Assembly: GCA_905116865.2 (NCBI GenBank)
Contig: CAJHNH020007623.1
Coordinates: forward strand, 47,501 to 111,500
DNA: 64,000 nt
Origin: Candidula unifasciata
Taxonomy: Eukaryota > Mollusca > Gastropoda > Stylommatophora > Geomitridae
Direction: 5' to 3'
Positions within the stretch are counted from its first letter, which is position 1, and each line of letters starts with the position of its first letter. A model generated the notes under the pieces. It was not told where the DNA came from, did no database searches, and was given only the letters and a program-made list of their open reading frames with translations. Made by a program: the position numbers and the translations under genes. Shown piece by piece: positions 31,391 through 41,351 of this stretch.

Positions 31391-31600
31391 AAAGAGAAAG
31401 AGAAGTAAGAAGAGAAGGAAGAAAAAAAGGCGAAAGGAAGGTGAAGGGGAAAAGCAGAAGAAGAAGAAAAAGAAGAAGAAGAAGAAGAAGAAGAAGAAGA
31501 AGAAGAAGAAGAAGAAGAAGAAGAAGAAGAAGAAGAAGAAGAAGAAGAAGAAGAAGAAGAAGAAGAAGAAGAAGAAGAAGAAGAGAAAATAACAATAATT
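31391..31600 (+). repeat. (GAA)n array
   Basis: Purine-rich lead-in (AGAAGAGAAGG), then GAA triplets from about 31454 to 31585, followed by AATAACAATAATTTTAAG. No SINE-E body on either side. Confidence 0.93.
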
Positions 31601-31890
31601 TTAAGAAAGAAAAAAGAAGAGAAATCTGGGCTAGGGATGGTAAGGTTGGTAAGAGAGGCAGGGGAAGAAGAAGATTAACATGCTGGGCAGTTTAACATCC
31701 TGCTACGGAAAAACATCTATCTCTGACACGATTGTCAGTACACGAGAGAGAAGGCTGAGAACAGATAGGATTACTATGGCTACGCTGCATAGACTTAAAA
31801 AAAAAAAAAAGATACATGTTTTCACGTTAAACGATGCACCGAGAGATGTTGCACTTAACTGTTGAGAGAAAACAAATGCACCGTCGACAC

Positions 31891-32303
31891 CAGCGGTATT
31901 TAACCGACGTGTTGCGACACCTTTGGGAGTCAAACGACACTTTCACAGGGGTCGCTAAAGGCTATCGGAAAACATGAAAGTTATGAAGTAGCAAGGAAAA
32001 TATTTGTATGGTTGCGGGTCACCACAACATAAGGGACTGTATTAAAGGGGCATTATGAAGGTTGTTTGTTTGTTTTAGTATCCAGAAGCCATGAGTTGTT
32101 AACCCTTAGGCTCGGTATTATGGATATCGCAACCTTTCGGCCTTGATTCCATTGTAAATACCGTCAATCTGGGAGAAAATGTGGCTTTCCTGCCTACCCT
32201 CGGGATTGAACCTGGACCACAAGGAGTACGTCACCCGGTCTCCGCGAAATCCGGTTTAGCCAATTCCGCTAGAGAGCCGGGCAAGGAAAGTTGAGAATCA
32301 CTG
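31891..32303. mobile_element. SPIN-like hAT element interrupted by SINE-F
   Basis: Starts CAGCGGTATTTAACCG and continues GACACTTTCACAGGGGTCGC, AGGCTATCGGAAAACATG and CAACATAAGGGACTGTATTA up to about 32064. It resumes after the SINE with AAGGAAAGTTGAGAATCACTG at 32283-32303. The orientation is opposite to 6716-6911. The two halves together give one element, so the SINE is the younger. Confidence 0.82.
32065..32283 (-). mobile_element. SINE-F copy inside a SPIN-like element
   Basis: Plus strand reads TTGTTTGTTTTAGTATCCAG (tail side), GGCTCGGTATTATGGATATC, CGGCCTTGATTCCATTG, then the head complement GGATTGAACCTGGACCAC and GCCAATTCCGCTAGAGAGCC. Sense A box: TAGCGGAATTGGCTAAACC; B box: GGTTCAATCCC. 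Flanks GAAGGTTG and GAAAGTTG resemble a short target duplication. Confidence 0.85.
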
Positions 32304-32310
32304 TTCTAAA

Positions 32311-32512
32311 CAATGTAGGTCGGCTGCAACGTATTCGCTGCTTACTATAGGGATTAACGTGGTGAGGCTCCAGTCTCTTCCACGGTGCGACTCCCGTACC
32401 ACTGCCTGAAAACCACATGAACGGTATTTTTTCTCAACCGAATACCGCGGGGATCGAACCCTGGGAAACGTGGAGGGTTATAGTGTGAGACGGTTTTACT
32501 AACCTCTCGGCG
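32311..32512 (-). mobile_element. SINE-C copy
   Basis: GTAGGTCGGCTGCAACG, GGTGCGACTCCCGTACCAC, TGCCTGAAAACCACATG and GGGGATCGAACCCTGG (B-box complement) match 12818-13030 and 47633-47765 in order. Confidence 0.72.
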
Positions 32513-32580
32513 TCTGTGGCTAAGACGTTTAGAACACGCCTCGTAATTCCATGGCGCCGAGTTTGATCCCAGCTGAGAGC
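32513..32580 (+). mobile_element. SINE-A head fragment
   Basis: CGTCTGTGGCTAAGACG (A box) and GAGTTTGATCCCAGCTG (B box) only; the body is missing. Confidence 0.7.
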
Positions 32581-32700
32581 AATTAGGGAGTGTTTTAAGA
32601 GGGGGGGGGAGCAGCAGGGGAAGGATGGTGATGGGGAGTCTTGTAGCATATTCAAGGGGGTGTCATCCGAGAAAGGTTAAAAACCACTAATACATTATTA

Positions 32701-32957
32701 AGTAAGTCACGCCTTTAAGCGCATCGGGCATATGGGAAGAGCATATATATTTTTACAGACCAGTCGGCACTAGGTGGGTAATGTGGTCAGCATTACGCCG
32801 GCCGTCTTTACTTCTCCATCCTGGTACCCATTTTAGGCTGGGTCTACCTGCGACGCCCCATACCATGATAAAAATCCATGTAGCCAACAATGGGTTTCGA
32901 TCGCGGTACGTGGTATTTACAAGTGGGACTCTCAACGACTAAGCCACGGACGCCGAC
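32701..32957 (-). mobile_element. SINE-B variant copy
   Basis: Tail GCATCGGGCATATGGGAAG, GTAATGTGGTCAGCATTACG and CATCCTGGTACCCATTTTAG, with a head whose minus-strand reading is GTCCGTGGCTTAGTCGTTG (A box) and GCGATCGAAACCC complement (B box). The 60661-60950 copy has the same head, so SINE-B occurs with two different tRNA heads. Confidence 0.83.
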
Positions 32958-33259
32958 AAATCTATTATTGGGTTGAGCTGAATTAAGCCAGGAACCGATA
33001 CCACAGCACTAGGACAGGGACATTCCTATACGCGCACCGGCGTCATCTTCAGATTGTGCCAACAGAGATCTATTACTGCCTTACATCTTGTCCCCTCCGT
33101 GCTGATACCTGGAAGTTTTAGTGCGTAATAATAACAGTAACAATAATGACAATAAATGTGTGCTCCTAAGCCATAAATAGACGTTATCTTAATAAGTATT
33201 TATTAATACACATCATACTATTTCAAATGTAGTATTATACTTCTGCCATTACCCCTCAG

Positions 33260-33260
<1 letters not shown>
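32958..33260. other. Spacer with AT-rich repeat
   Basis: GCGTAATAATAACAGTAAC and TACTATTTCAAATGTAGTATT belong to an AT-rich sequence similar to those near 12680 and 24640. No gene. Confidence 0.4.

Positions 33261-33327
<67 letters not shown>
33261..33327. repeat. (AT)n microsatellite
   Basis: Perfect AT dinucleotide run of about 66 bp. Confidence 0.95.
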
Positions 33328-33328
<1 letters not shown>

Positions 33329-33454
33329 GAACCACCCGATGCTCAGGCATGCAACCACACGGAAAATATAGAAAAAAGGAGATGAGGTCCTAACTCTCTT
33401 ACAATTTTATAGCAGTTCCACATTGCGCTTAATCCTTGTTTAATGGTACTATTA

Positions 33455-33802
33455 TTATTTTATTTTGGGAAATGAACAGGCGGACAGACTGGCTGGCTCT
33501 GCGCAACTTGGTGGAACACTGATACCTGATACGGCAGACGTGGTTAGTGCCTTGTGGGAGAGCGTGTACAGTTCGGAGGAGCAGATGGATCGCCACAGTC
33601 TGGTGACATTGATGCAGGAGGAAGTGATGAGAGGTTCTGGCAGATGCTCGAGGCTCAGAGGAAAGGCAAGACGGACGTTTAATCAGAATGCTACTGGCAG
33701 CATTAGTATCGGAACTCTTAGCTGGATGCTAAAGATGGGGACAGAGCGCTTATGGAAATGTCCCGAGTGCTGTAATGTCGTTTCTCAAATCAAATCAAAT
33801 CA
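33455..33802 (+). pseudogene. LINE RNase H domain and C terminus, 5' truncated
   Basis: The frame enters at GNEQADRLAGSAQLGGTLIP and stays open through RRTFNQNATGSISIGTLSW to LWKCPECCNVVSQ. This is the last third of an RNase H domain and the cysteine cluster, colinear with the minus-strand copy at 27546-28016. The frame has no internal stop before the tail. CAAATCAAATCAAATCAATT leads into the ATT tail. Lacking polymerase and most of RNase H, it is a dead 5'-truncated insertion. Confidence 0.85.
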
Positions 33803-33906
<104 letters not shown>

Positions 33907-34388
33907 CAGGTGGTGTAGGGCTCCCAGATTTCTAGCGCCAGTGTCCCTGTTTAGAACATTGGAAAACACGACAGATCTTTGCTAAGGGCTTTAGCCGGTT
34001 GGGGGCCCTAATTAAACTATGGCTTGTTTAACCAATTATCCAGTATTTTGCACTTGAAAAATATAGTTCCTTCGTTCGTTCGTATGCCTAAACTAGACCT
34101 CAGCGAGCACAATTTAAAAAAAAAAACTGAAAACATTGAAAGCAACGGTTCTGTTTTCAGTAATACATTGAAAAGACTTCACTTCTGAGAAATGCTTGAA
34201 ATTTAAAGACCAAATAAACAGAAAGAACCCAGGTATTCTTGAAAAAAAAAAAAAAACCGATGAAATAGTGAGAACGCAAGAATTTTCGAAAAATGATATG
34301 TACAAGAAATAAATAGGGATTTGCTATGACAGGTGAATTCCTGACAGGTGTTTTACAGGTAGTTTTACAAGCCCAGGCGTCTCTAGAG
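33907..34388. other. Unassigned stretch
   Basis: TTCCTTCGTTCGTTCGT at 34067-34083 resembles the GTTC tail at 13372. A run of A at 34243-34256. No gene recognised. Confidence 0.4.
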
Positions 34389-34710
34389 CAGTGCTTTCCA
34401 AACATTTATGTCGTGACACATTTGTGTGTCTGTTGAAGTGTGACGGTGTGTCGCGTGAACGTAAGGCGTTAAAAAGAATAATCGGAACGCAGCTCATCAG
34501 TTATTGGTGTTATTTCATTTTTTAACTATTACTCATAAAGTATAACAAGGACAATAATCTTGAAAATATTCGCTTTTTTGTTTCAAGTTTCAAAGCTCAC
34601 CCCACTGAATACAAAATGCGTTAAAGGTGCCGTTAGTCACCACATATTGTCTGATTTAGTAGCCCTGAAACATATTCGGCCTAAAAACAAACAGGTACTA
34701 AGAACCACTG
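34389..34710. mobile_element. hAT-like miniature element (about 320 bp)
   Basis: Left end CAGTGCTTTCCAAACATTT and right end AGGTACTAAGAACCACTG form weak inverted repeats of hAT style. TCGTGACACATTTGTGTGTC follows the left end, as in many hAT-derived miniature elements. The 8-base flanks do not match, so the boundaries are uncertain. Confidence 0.5.
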
Positions 34711-34751
34711 CGTGCCACCAGGGGGAAAAGCCCTGGAAATATATACTTTTT

Positions 34752-34925
34752 AAAACAAATGATCCCTGTGTGGGTTCTGGGGCCCCATTTTGGGGAAAAC
34801 AAGAATAAACCCACTGCTTCCTCAACAAACATGTCGTAGGAGTCGATTTAAGAGACTTCCTTCGAAGTTGGAGTACATCTGCCCGAGCGGCAAGGAACAA
34901 TTAACTACACTCAAATAAGTCTAAC
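34752..34925 (+). mobile_element. SINE-E 5' fragment
   Basis: CCTGTGTGGGTTCTGGGGCC, GGGGAAAACAAGAATAAACC, CATGTCGTAGGAGTCGA and GGCAAGGAACAATTAAC; the 3' half and GAA tail are missing. Confidence 0.8.
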
Positions 34926-35117
34926 TCCTTTCAGGAATGTGTAACCAAAATGAGGGTTTGGAAAGCTCTGCCCCAGACAACCAATGTGGGCTGACACACA
35001 ATGTTAGCAGGTCTGTATCGTTGTGGGAGATCAGTGGATACAGATGATGCTTGTGTTGTTGTTTGTAGTTTGGAGGGGCCTGTTATCTTCCCTTAGAGCC
35101 ACGCTAAGTATACAAAA

Positions 35118-35574
35118 TCTTCTTCTTCTTCTTCTTCTTCTTCTTCTTCTTCTTCTTCTTCTTCTTCTTCTTCTTCTTCTTCGTCGTCGTCGTCGTCGTC
35201 GTCTTCTTCTCCTCCTCCTCCTTCTAATCCTCCTCCTTTTTCTTCTTCAGTAAAAAATGGTGGAACGTTTTAGTTGTTGGTTCACTTCTGTACTGTAGTC
35301 TCTCTCCAGAACATATATTTTGCGTGCACATCCGTTTTACAATTTTTTCTTATTCAAACTCAGATTGTTGGTTCCTTCTCTCTCAGGTAAATGTTCTTTG
35401 ACTTTGAAGGAAACCGGTGTGATCATCTATGCAGTAATATTAGGCTGTAAAAAATAAGAATCTAACCTCGTACATCAAATGTGCAACTGGCGTGTAAAGG
35501 GGTCTCTACTTTTCAAGAAAGCGACCCTAATTATTCTACTTTTACAGCATGCTTGTTGGTGAAAAAAAAAAAGG
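35118..35574 (-). mobile_element. SINE-E copy with TTC/TCG tail, interrupted
   Basis: TTC triplets at 35118-35181 give way to TCG triplets (35182-35202), then TTC/TCC. The body reads GTTGGTTCACTTCTGTAC, GCACATCCGTTTTAC and TTGGTTCCTTCTCTCTCAGG. After about 90 unrelated bases (35415-35505) the family resumes with TTTTCAAGAAAGCGACCC and TTACAGCATGCTTG, so something inserted within it. A G run follows at 35574-35584. Confidence 0.72.
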
Positions 35575-35638
35575 GGGGGGGGGGTTGTTTACTTGCTCCT
35601 GCTCACCAGACTGCCCCTACCCTACAATATTGCCCCCT

Positions 35639-35910
35639 GAACACAAACAGTGAGATAAGTATATCAAACACTTGAACACAAACAGTGAGATAACTATATA
35701 AAACACTTTAACACAAACAGTGAGATAAGTATATCAAATCCATCTAAAGCAGTGGTTCTCAACATACGTAATGCCGCGAGCCTTTCTTACAATACCTCGT
35801 ATTGTGGTGACCTTTCCATAGTATATCAAACACTTGAACACAAACAGTGAGATAACTATATCAAACACTTTAACACAAACAGTGAGATAAGTATATCAAA
35901 TCCATCTAAA
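35639..35910. repeat. 35-bp tandem unit and a 160-bp duplication
   Basis: GAACACAAACAGTGAGATAA followed by GTATATCAAACACTT repeats in two blocks (35639-35735 and 35833-35905). Between and after the blocks the same start of a SPIN-like element appears (35750-35817 and from 35912), so a segment of about 160 bp was duplicated in tandem. Confidence 0.85.
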
Positions 35911-35911
35911 G

Positions 35912-36136
35912 CAGTGGTTCTCAACATACGTAATGCCGCGAGCCTTTCTTACAATTCCTCGTATTGTGGTGACCTTTCCATACAGCCATCATGTTGTGGT
36001 GACCCCCAAACATACAGTTATTTTCGTTACTACTTCATAACCTGAATGAATATGTGCTTTCCGATGGTCTTTGGCGACTCCAGTGAAAGGGTCCTTTGAT
36101 CCCAAAAAGGGTGGCAACACAGGTTGAGAAACGCTA
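35912..36136. mobile_element. SPIN-like hAT miniature element, with a duplicated 5' piece upstream
   Basis: Starts CAGTGGTTCTCAACATACG and ends AGGTTGAGAAACGCTA. Internal phrases are CATGTTGTGGTGACCCCC, TTTCCGATGGTCTTTGGCG and GAAAGGGTCCTTTGATCCC. The first 68 bases also occur at 35750-35817. No 8-bp target duplication remains. Confidence 0.83.
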
Positions 36137-36378
36137 ATACGAATTATGTAAAAATCTGTCTGTCTGTGTCTTTCTCTATGTGCGTTTGTGATTATGTTTG
36201 TCTGTCTCTTTGTCTCTATGTCTTTCTATCTGTTTATATAGTATGCCTGTCTATCTGTCTGTCTAATGTGTCTTCCTGGGTCTTTCCCTCTGCCTTTGTC
36301 TAAAAAAATGTAATTATGACAGGGGACCCTCGGTGGACCTGAACTCTCAAACTCCAGCGCGTATAATCCCCAGGATAT

Positions 36379-36600
36379 TTTTTTTTTTTTTTTACGTATC
36401 CAGAAACCATGAGTTGTAAACTCTTTTGCTCGGTACTATGGATATCGCAACCCTTCGGCCTTGATTCCATTACAGGTACCGTTAATCTGGGAGAAATGTG
36501 GCTTTTCTGCCTACCCCCGGGAGTGAACCCGGACCACAAGGAGTTCGTCACCCGGCCGCCGCGAAAGTCCGGTTTAACCAACATCGCTAGAGAGCCGGGC
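36379..36600 (-). mobile_element. SINE-F, full-length copy with target duplication and A tail
   Basis: Flanked by a perfect 13-bp duplication ATCCCCAGGATAT (36366-36378 and 36601-36613). In sense orientation it begins GCCCGGCTCTCTAGCG, has A box TAGCGATGTTGGTTAAACC and B box GGTTCACTCCC, and ends in poly-A (T run on plus, 36379-36394). This defines SINE-F as about 205 bp plus an A tail. Confidence 0.93.
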
Positions 36601-36613
36601 ATCCCCAGGATAT

Positions 36614-37200
36614 AACCAGTAAAAGTGTTAGATTTAGAAAGAAGGACAAATAAAACTGTACTACATTTGATAATCAACTTACCACAGCGACTCCGTTATA
36701 AACACAACTGGACACATGGAAACTATCCTCAAAAACCAGCTGTCGTAAATTCTTCTTGTGACCGTGTCCGATATTTGTAACTAATTTATGCTTTCTTTTC
36801 AACCGCCAAACTCTGAAATACACAATTACGCACGAATTTAAGTAATGCGTAACTCGCTCACACTTACATACTATTGAGCTCAAGTGTTGTTTTTCGACCC
36901 GCAAAACAAAACCAGCATCAAACTGAATTTTTCCGCTACCGGTTGAAGGTCGGTTATTGAGTTATGAATGAGTTTTAATCACGTGACAGGGCCTACACTC
37001 TCTATTTTATAAACTAATTGTTGTTTCATACCAACTTTTTCTCTTCCTTATAATTTTCTACTCCTTATAAAAAATCTATTTTGTTGAGGCTAGTCATCAA
37101 AAAAAAAAAAAAAACGAAGGAGTTCCCCTGCATCTTTTCTCACATCCAGGACAGATGGTGAAATTGTCAGGAGTGATAACAAAGGAAGGACATGACATTG
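36614..37200. other. Unassigned stretch
   Basis: AT-rich with a run of A at 37099-37114. No gene, repeat family or terminus recognised. Confidence 0.4.
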
Positions 37201-37204
37201 CTGG

Positions 37205-37207
<3 letters not shown>

Positions 37208-37289
<82 letters not shown>
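37208..37289. repeat. (AT)n microsatellite, interrupted
   Basis: AT dinucleotides with two TAATA breaks. Confidence 0.93.
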
Positions 37290-37555
37290 AGGTTTATGAT
37301 CGCAATGAAACAGTGGTGCCTAAACCTGGGAGCTCAGGCATCCCTATGTTTTAGTTTCTTAGCCCTCCCTCCTTTCCCTCTCCAATTATTGTATAAAAGC
37401 TTTCCCCCCCCCCCCCCACTCCAGATGGTTCAGTACATTGCCCTCCATAACTAGGCATAGACGTTCTCTCTGCATTTATGTCTTTAAATATTTCCTATGT
37501 TTTCACAAAATAGTATTTTTCTATTTTTGTCTGCTATTCATCATCTGGTAATAAC

Positions 37556-38468
37556 TTCTTCTTCTTCAGCATTCCGAGCCCTTAAGGTTCATTGCTGCAG
37601 ATATCACCCGCCACCATTCATCTCTCTGGTTGGCCTTCTCTTTCCAGTTGGTGACACCAAGTGTAGTCAGGTCTGTCTGGACATTAACTCTCCATCGTTT
37701 TCTTTGTCTTCCTCGTGGTCTACGACCATTCATATACCTCGTGTATACAGTTTTTACTTCTGTCATCTGACATTCTTTCAATATGCCCCAACCATTTCAG
37801 TCTTTTAGCTCTCATGATGCCACGGATCAGTGGGGATTTAAAAAGATTATTATTTTCGTTGTTGCTTCCCACTTTCCATCCCCCGCTGTTTTACATCTTT
37901 GATGGGTCCAAAGATTCGTTGTAAGACTCTGTTTTCGAAAACCTGTAATACAGCTTCATCTCTTTTAGTTGTGCTCCAAGTTTCAGAGCTATATAAAACG
38001 ACTGGTCTTATCAACGTTTAATATATTTTGATCTTGGTGTTGCGATACAGACACTTTGACTGTAGTGGATGTTGAAGGGCACAGTATACTTTATTTCTAG
38101 ATTGTATTCTAGATTGTATTTCTTCTCTCGGCACGTTGGAGCAGTTGAAGTTTGCATCCAAGTACTTATATGTTTCCGTTTGTTTGATTTTCATAGTATC
38201 GACTTTTATGTGGTCGGAGTTTATATCCTTTCCCTGTCTAGTTTTTTTTTTATGCATTCTGTCTTATCTTGATTGATAACTAGTCCCATTTTCTGAACTG
38301 ATTCTTTTAAGACATTCAGTGTTTTAACAGTCTCTTGTTCATATTCAATGTCATCAGCACATCCAAGTATTCTTGTAGTTTCTTTTGTAGTGCACTCTTG
38401 TTTCAATTTCTTTATATTTTGTTTCAGTGCCAAGTTGACAAGAAATAGGAACAGAGTATCACCTTGCT
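37556..38468 (-). pseudogene. LINE reverse transcriptase, degraded, GAA-type 3' end
   Basis: Reading from 38468 down: KQGDTLFLFLVNLALKQNIK (polymerase block before the active site), ILGCADDIEYEQETV (the YADD active site changed to CADD), VQKMGLVINQDKTECI, and KQTETYKYLDANFN. Then comes RRPRGRQRKRWRVNVQTDLT and WWRVISAAMNLKGSEC at the C terminus. The 3' end, in sense, is GGGCTCGGAATGCTGAAG followed by AAGAAG. Many frameshifts. It stops abruptly at TTAA (38469-38472), where another element begins. Clade looks RTE-like. Confidence 0.82.
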
Positions 38469-38472
38469 TTAA

Positions 38473-38945
38473 GGGGGCAGTCTGGCTAGAAATGTGAAAA
38501 ATATAATATTTTTGCTTTTACACATTCTATGCCGCTAACCTTGTAGATGAAAATGTCTATTTTCCTATGCAGATTAAAATTTTAAAATCTGAACATCAGA
38601 ACCTGAGATATTTTGATTATAAATGGGCGTAAGTGGGTTGCTCAACGTCACTATTTGACAGAAAATCCTTGTACTTTTCAATCCAAAACAATGCACTACT
38701 CCCTGTTTCTGTGGTCTTATTTATAAATAACGATTACTCCGCTAGCTGACTTCCGCTATTTTGCATTGTGTTTACTGCGAGATTTTTATGCGTTTAGCTT
38801 TATATTTTGTGATGTTTGATCAATATTTTGTTTATAATAATGCCTACCTAAGTCATCAGGAACACTTTTGTTTATCCACTAGATTTTCATTCATAATGTT
38901 GTCCAAAAACAGAGGTAGTGGGAGTGGCACTTACATATTTTGAAA
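38473..38945 (+). mobile_element. Possible TTAA-targeting DNA transposon 5' end
   Basis: GGGGGCAGTCTGGCTAGAAA begins immediately after TTAA inside the reverse-transcriptase remnant. Such G-rich ends after TTAA recall Kolobok-type transposons. A short plus-strand frame ending MLSKNRGSGSGTYIF could be the start of its protein but has no recognised domain. The right end was not found. Confidence 0.35.
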
Positions 38946-39084
38946 TTATTAAAACTTATTTTCTGTATCAGAAACTGGACGGACAAGTGTCAGTGTCACT
39001 GCTAGAAACTGAAACACGAGGGTCCGACTGAAAAATCTACCAGTCAAGGTCGCTTTATTCTTTTCAAAGTCGCTTTGAAGTAGA

Positions 39085-39530
39085 AGTAAACTGATGTCCA
39101 CTTCTTTGGAACTTTACACCTCTGTTATGGAAATGGAGGCATGGCTGTAATCAAATGTTATATATACCCAGCCTTGTTATATGTTGCAGAAACATGAACA
39201 AGCTACCACAAAATCGAACTAAATCTCTATAAATAGGGATATGCAGAAAAGTGGTTGCATTTCATGAAAACAAAAACTCACAATACAGAGGTTCTTGGGT
39301 GCAAAGAAAAAGAGAGTTAATAAAAAAAAAAAAAAAAAAAAAAGACAATTGAGATATTTCGGCCACATTAAAAGACATAACAAACACTCTTTAAAACCAT
39401 AATGAATTGAAAGGTCAAAGGCAAGAGAGCGAGATGAAGACAAGGATTAACATTAGGACGACCACATCAAGACACGGACGAACAACAGTCTGAGAGAATC
39501 AACCTTTATGGGGTCAGGCGGCACCTGATT
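39085..39530 (+). pseudogene. LINE reverse-transcriptase C-terminal fragment
   Basis: Plus-strand pieces MLYIPSLVICCRNMNKLPQN (the 'Y.P.LLYA.ETW' block), QLRYFGHIKRHNKHSLKP and, in shifted frames, an arginine-rich end. An A run (39321-39343) interrupts it between blocks. Several stops; inactive. Confidence 0.65.
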
Positions 39531-40455
39531 GGCTGAGTTGTAAGCGTGTCACCCTAATACACCATGCACTGACTGAACACATGTGAAACCCTAATGACCT
39601 ACACTCCTATGATATCACATAGAAGAGGATTACCCCGTCTATACTTTCCTAAACTCCTACGGCAAAACTTCCTGGGGACTGCCTTCAGTTTTCCCGCGTT
39701 TGGCAACAAGTTGCCCAGATTTCAACAGCAACAGCTGCCATTTGAAGAAGAAAAACATTATACTATCTTAGATCACTTTATATATTCCCATGGGTAAATT
39801 ACTCTATTTATTATTTCAAATACTTAAAAATATGTTCAAAATAATATTAAATTAAAATGTACAGTCTTGTGACTTCTACACTATGTTAGAATTAAGGCAT
39901 AATATACTTAAGATTAAAAAAGAAAAGAATTTGATAAGCATCAAAATCCAGTACTGAAAAAAAAAAAAAAATATGCCTATCCCAATTATAAACCAGATGG
40001 GTTGAACAGGACATAAATTACTACTACAATCCTTATACATGTTTTCCAGAATCTTTCACAGAACATTAAAAATGGTGACCTAAAAAATAAGATCAACATT
40101 ACACTTAAAAAGGCTTGCAATTGCAAAAGCAATCAGAGAGAGGAACATGCGCAAAATGTAGAACGCATTTCTCGGCCGTGTTTACTTTCCCGTCATTTGG
40201 GTGATTAATAAGTGCGTGTTTCTATTTTTAGAAAGCATTAGCATTTTAAGAGAGAAGGAAAATGTATCCGTGAGCGAGTTTTAGCCATTAAGTGTGCGCT
40301 AAATTTAGCTACTATCAGCTGGAACAGGGGGCATCGACTGGAACGCTTTAGCTTGCTTACTCTGGTGTGAACGGGAGCGCATAAATTATTTCGTTAGGGG
40401 TGGTCTCCAAATAGACAAAAGGTTAAAGTTTTTAGTTCAACCGCTTCTAAATATA
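39531..40455. other. Unassigned stretch
   Basis: AT-rich with an A run at 39957-39971. TTATTTCAAATACTTAAAAA near 39808 resembles the dispersed AT-rich repeat. No gene recognised. Confidence 0.4.
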
Positions 40456-40459
40456 GTAG

Positions 40460-40460
<1 letters not shown>

Positions 40461-40534
<74 letters not shown>

Positions 40535-40559
40535 AATGTGTGTGTGTGTGTGTCTCTCT

Positions 40560-40594
<35 letters not shown>

Positions 40595-40595
40595 G
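40461..40595 (+). repeat. (CT)n and (TG)n microsatellites
   Basis: CT run to 40525, TG run to about 40552, and a second CT run at 40561-40590. Family J was not found next to it. Confidence 0.93.
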
Positions 40596-40680
40596 CCTAG
40601 ACAGACAGACTGGCGGACAAACGGGTTGACGGACGTAGGGACAAGTAGACATGCAGACTGACAAACAATTTATATGGACT

Positions 40681-40972
40681 TCCCGTGTGGGTTTCGAGAA
40701 CCCGTTATGGAAAAGGGGGAGGGGGAGAGAACAAAAATAGATTCGCTGCCTTTATAACAAGCATTTCGTGGGAGTCGACTATTTGGGGATGTCCTTCGAA
40801 GTCGGAGTACATCAGCCTAGAAGACAATGGGAATCAAGAGTCTGCATACAAATAAACCAAATCTGTGAAACGGATGTGCAGGCAACACTCACGCTCTGGA
40901 ATACGACTAAGTCCAGAGGTGGACGAACGCCCAGATCTTTTCGCCGGAATTTACAGCCAGTAAAAAAGAAGT
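40681..40972 (+). mobile_element. SINE-E copy with almost no GAA tail
   Basis: CCCGTGTGGGTTTCGAGAACC at the start, then CATTTCGTGGGAGTCGAC, CTTCGAAGTCGGAGTACATC, CTGTGAAACGGATGTGCAGG, CAGAGGTGGACGAACGCC, ending ACAGCCAGTAAAAAAGAAG. Shows the family without array expansion. Confidence 0.85.
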
Positions 40973-41270
40973 AGACAAGGATAGGCAGGGAGGCACGTAG
41001 ACAGTCAGACATAATGATGGACGTTCAGACGGGCAGACATAATTTATGTCTAGTACTTCACAAACGAACGTCTTACCACCAACAACTATACGTTTTTTTG
41101 AGTTAAGTACCTGCTCATTTGCACCCATTGTCTTGTCATAGAGTAATCTAGAGGCAAACTGCCAGTTCCCAGCTAAATATAGATGGCGTGTTGTGCCTTA
41201 TCTTTTCGTTGACTCACTTCGCTTGTATCTCCTTCCAGTGTACACAAATAGTTCCTGATACTTGCCTGTC

Positions 41271-41272
<2 letters not shown>

Positions 41273-41350
<78 letters not shown>
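41273..41350 (+). repeat. (CT)n microsatellite
   Basis: CT dinucleotides of about 75 bp ending CTTTCTCTCATATAA. Confidence 0.94.
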
Positions 41351-41351
<1 letters not shown>

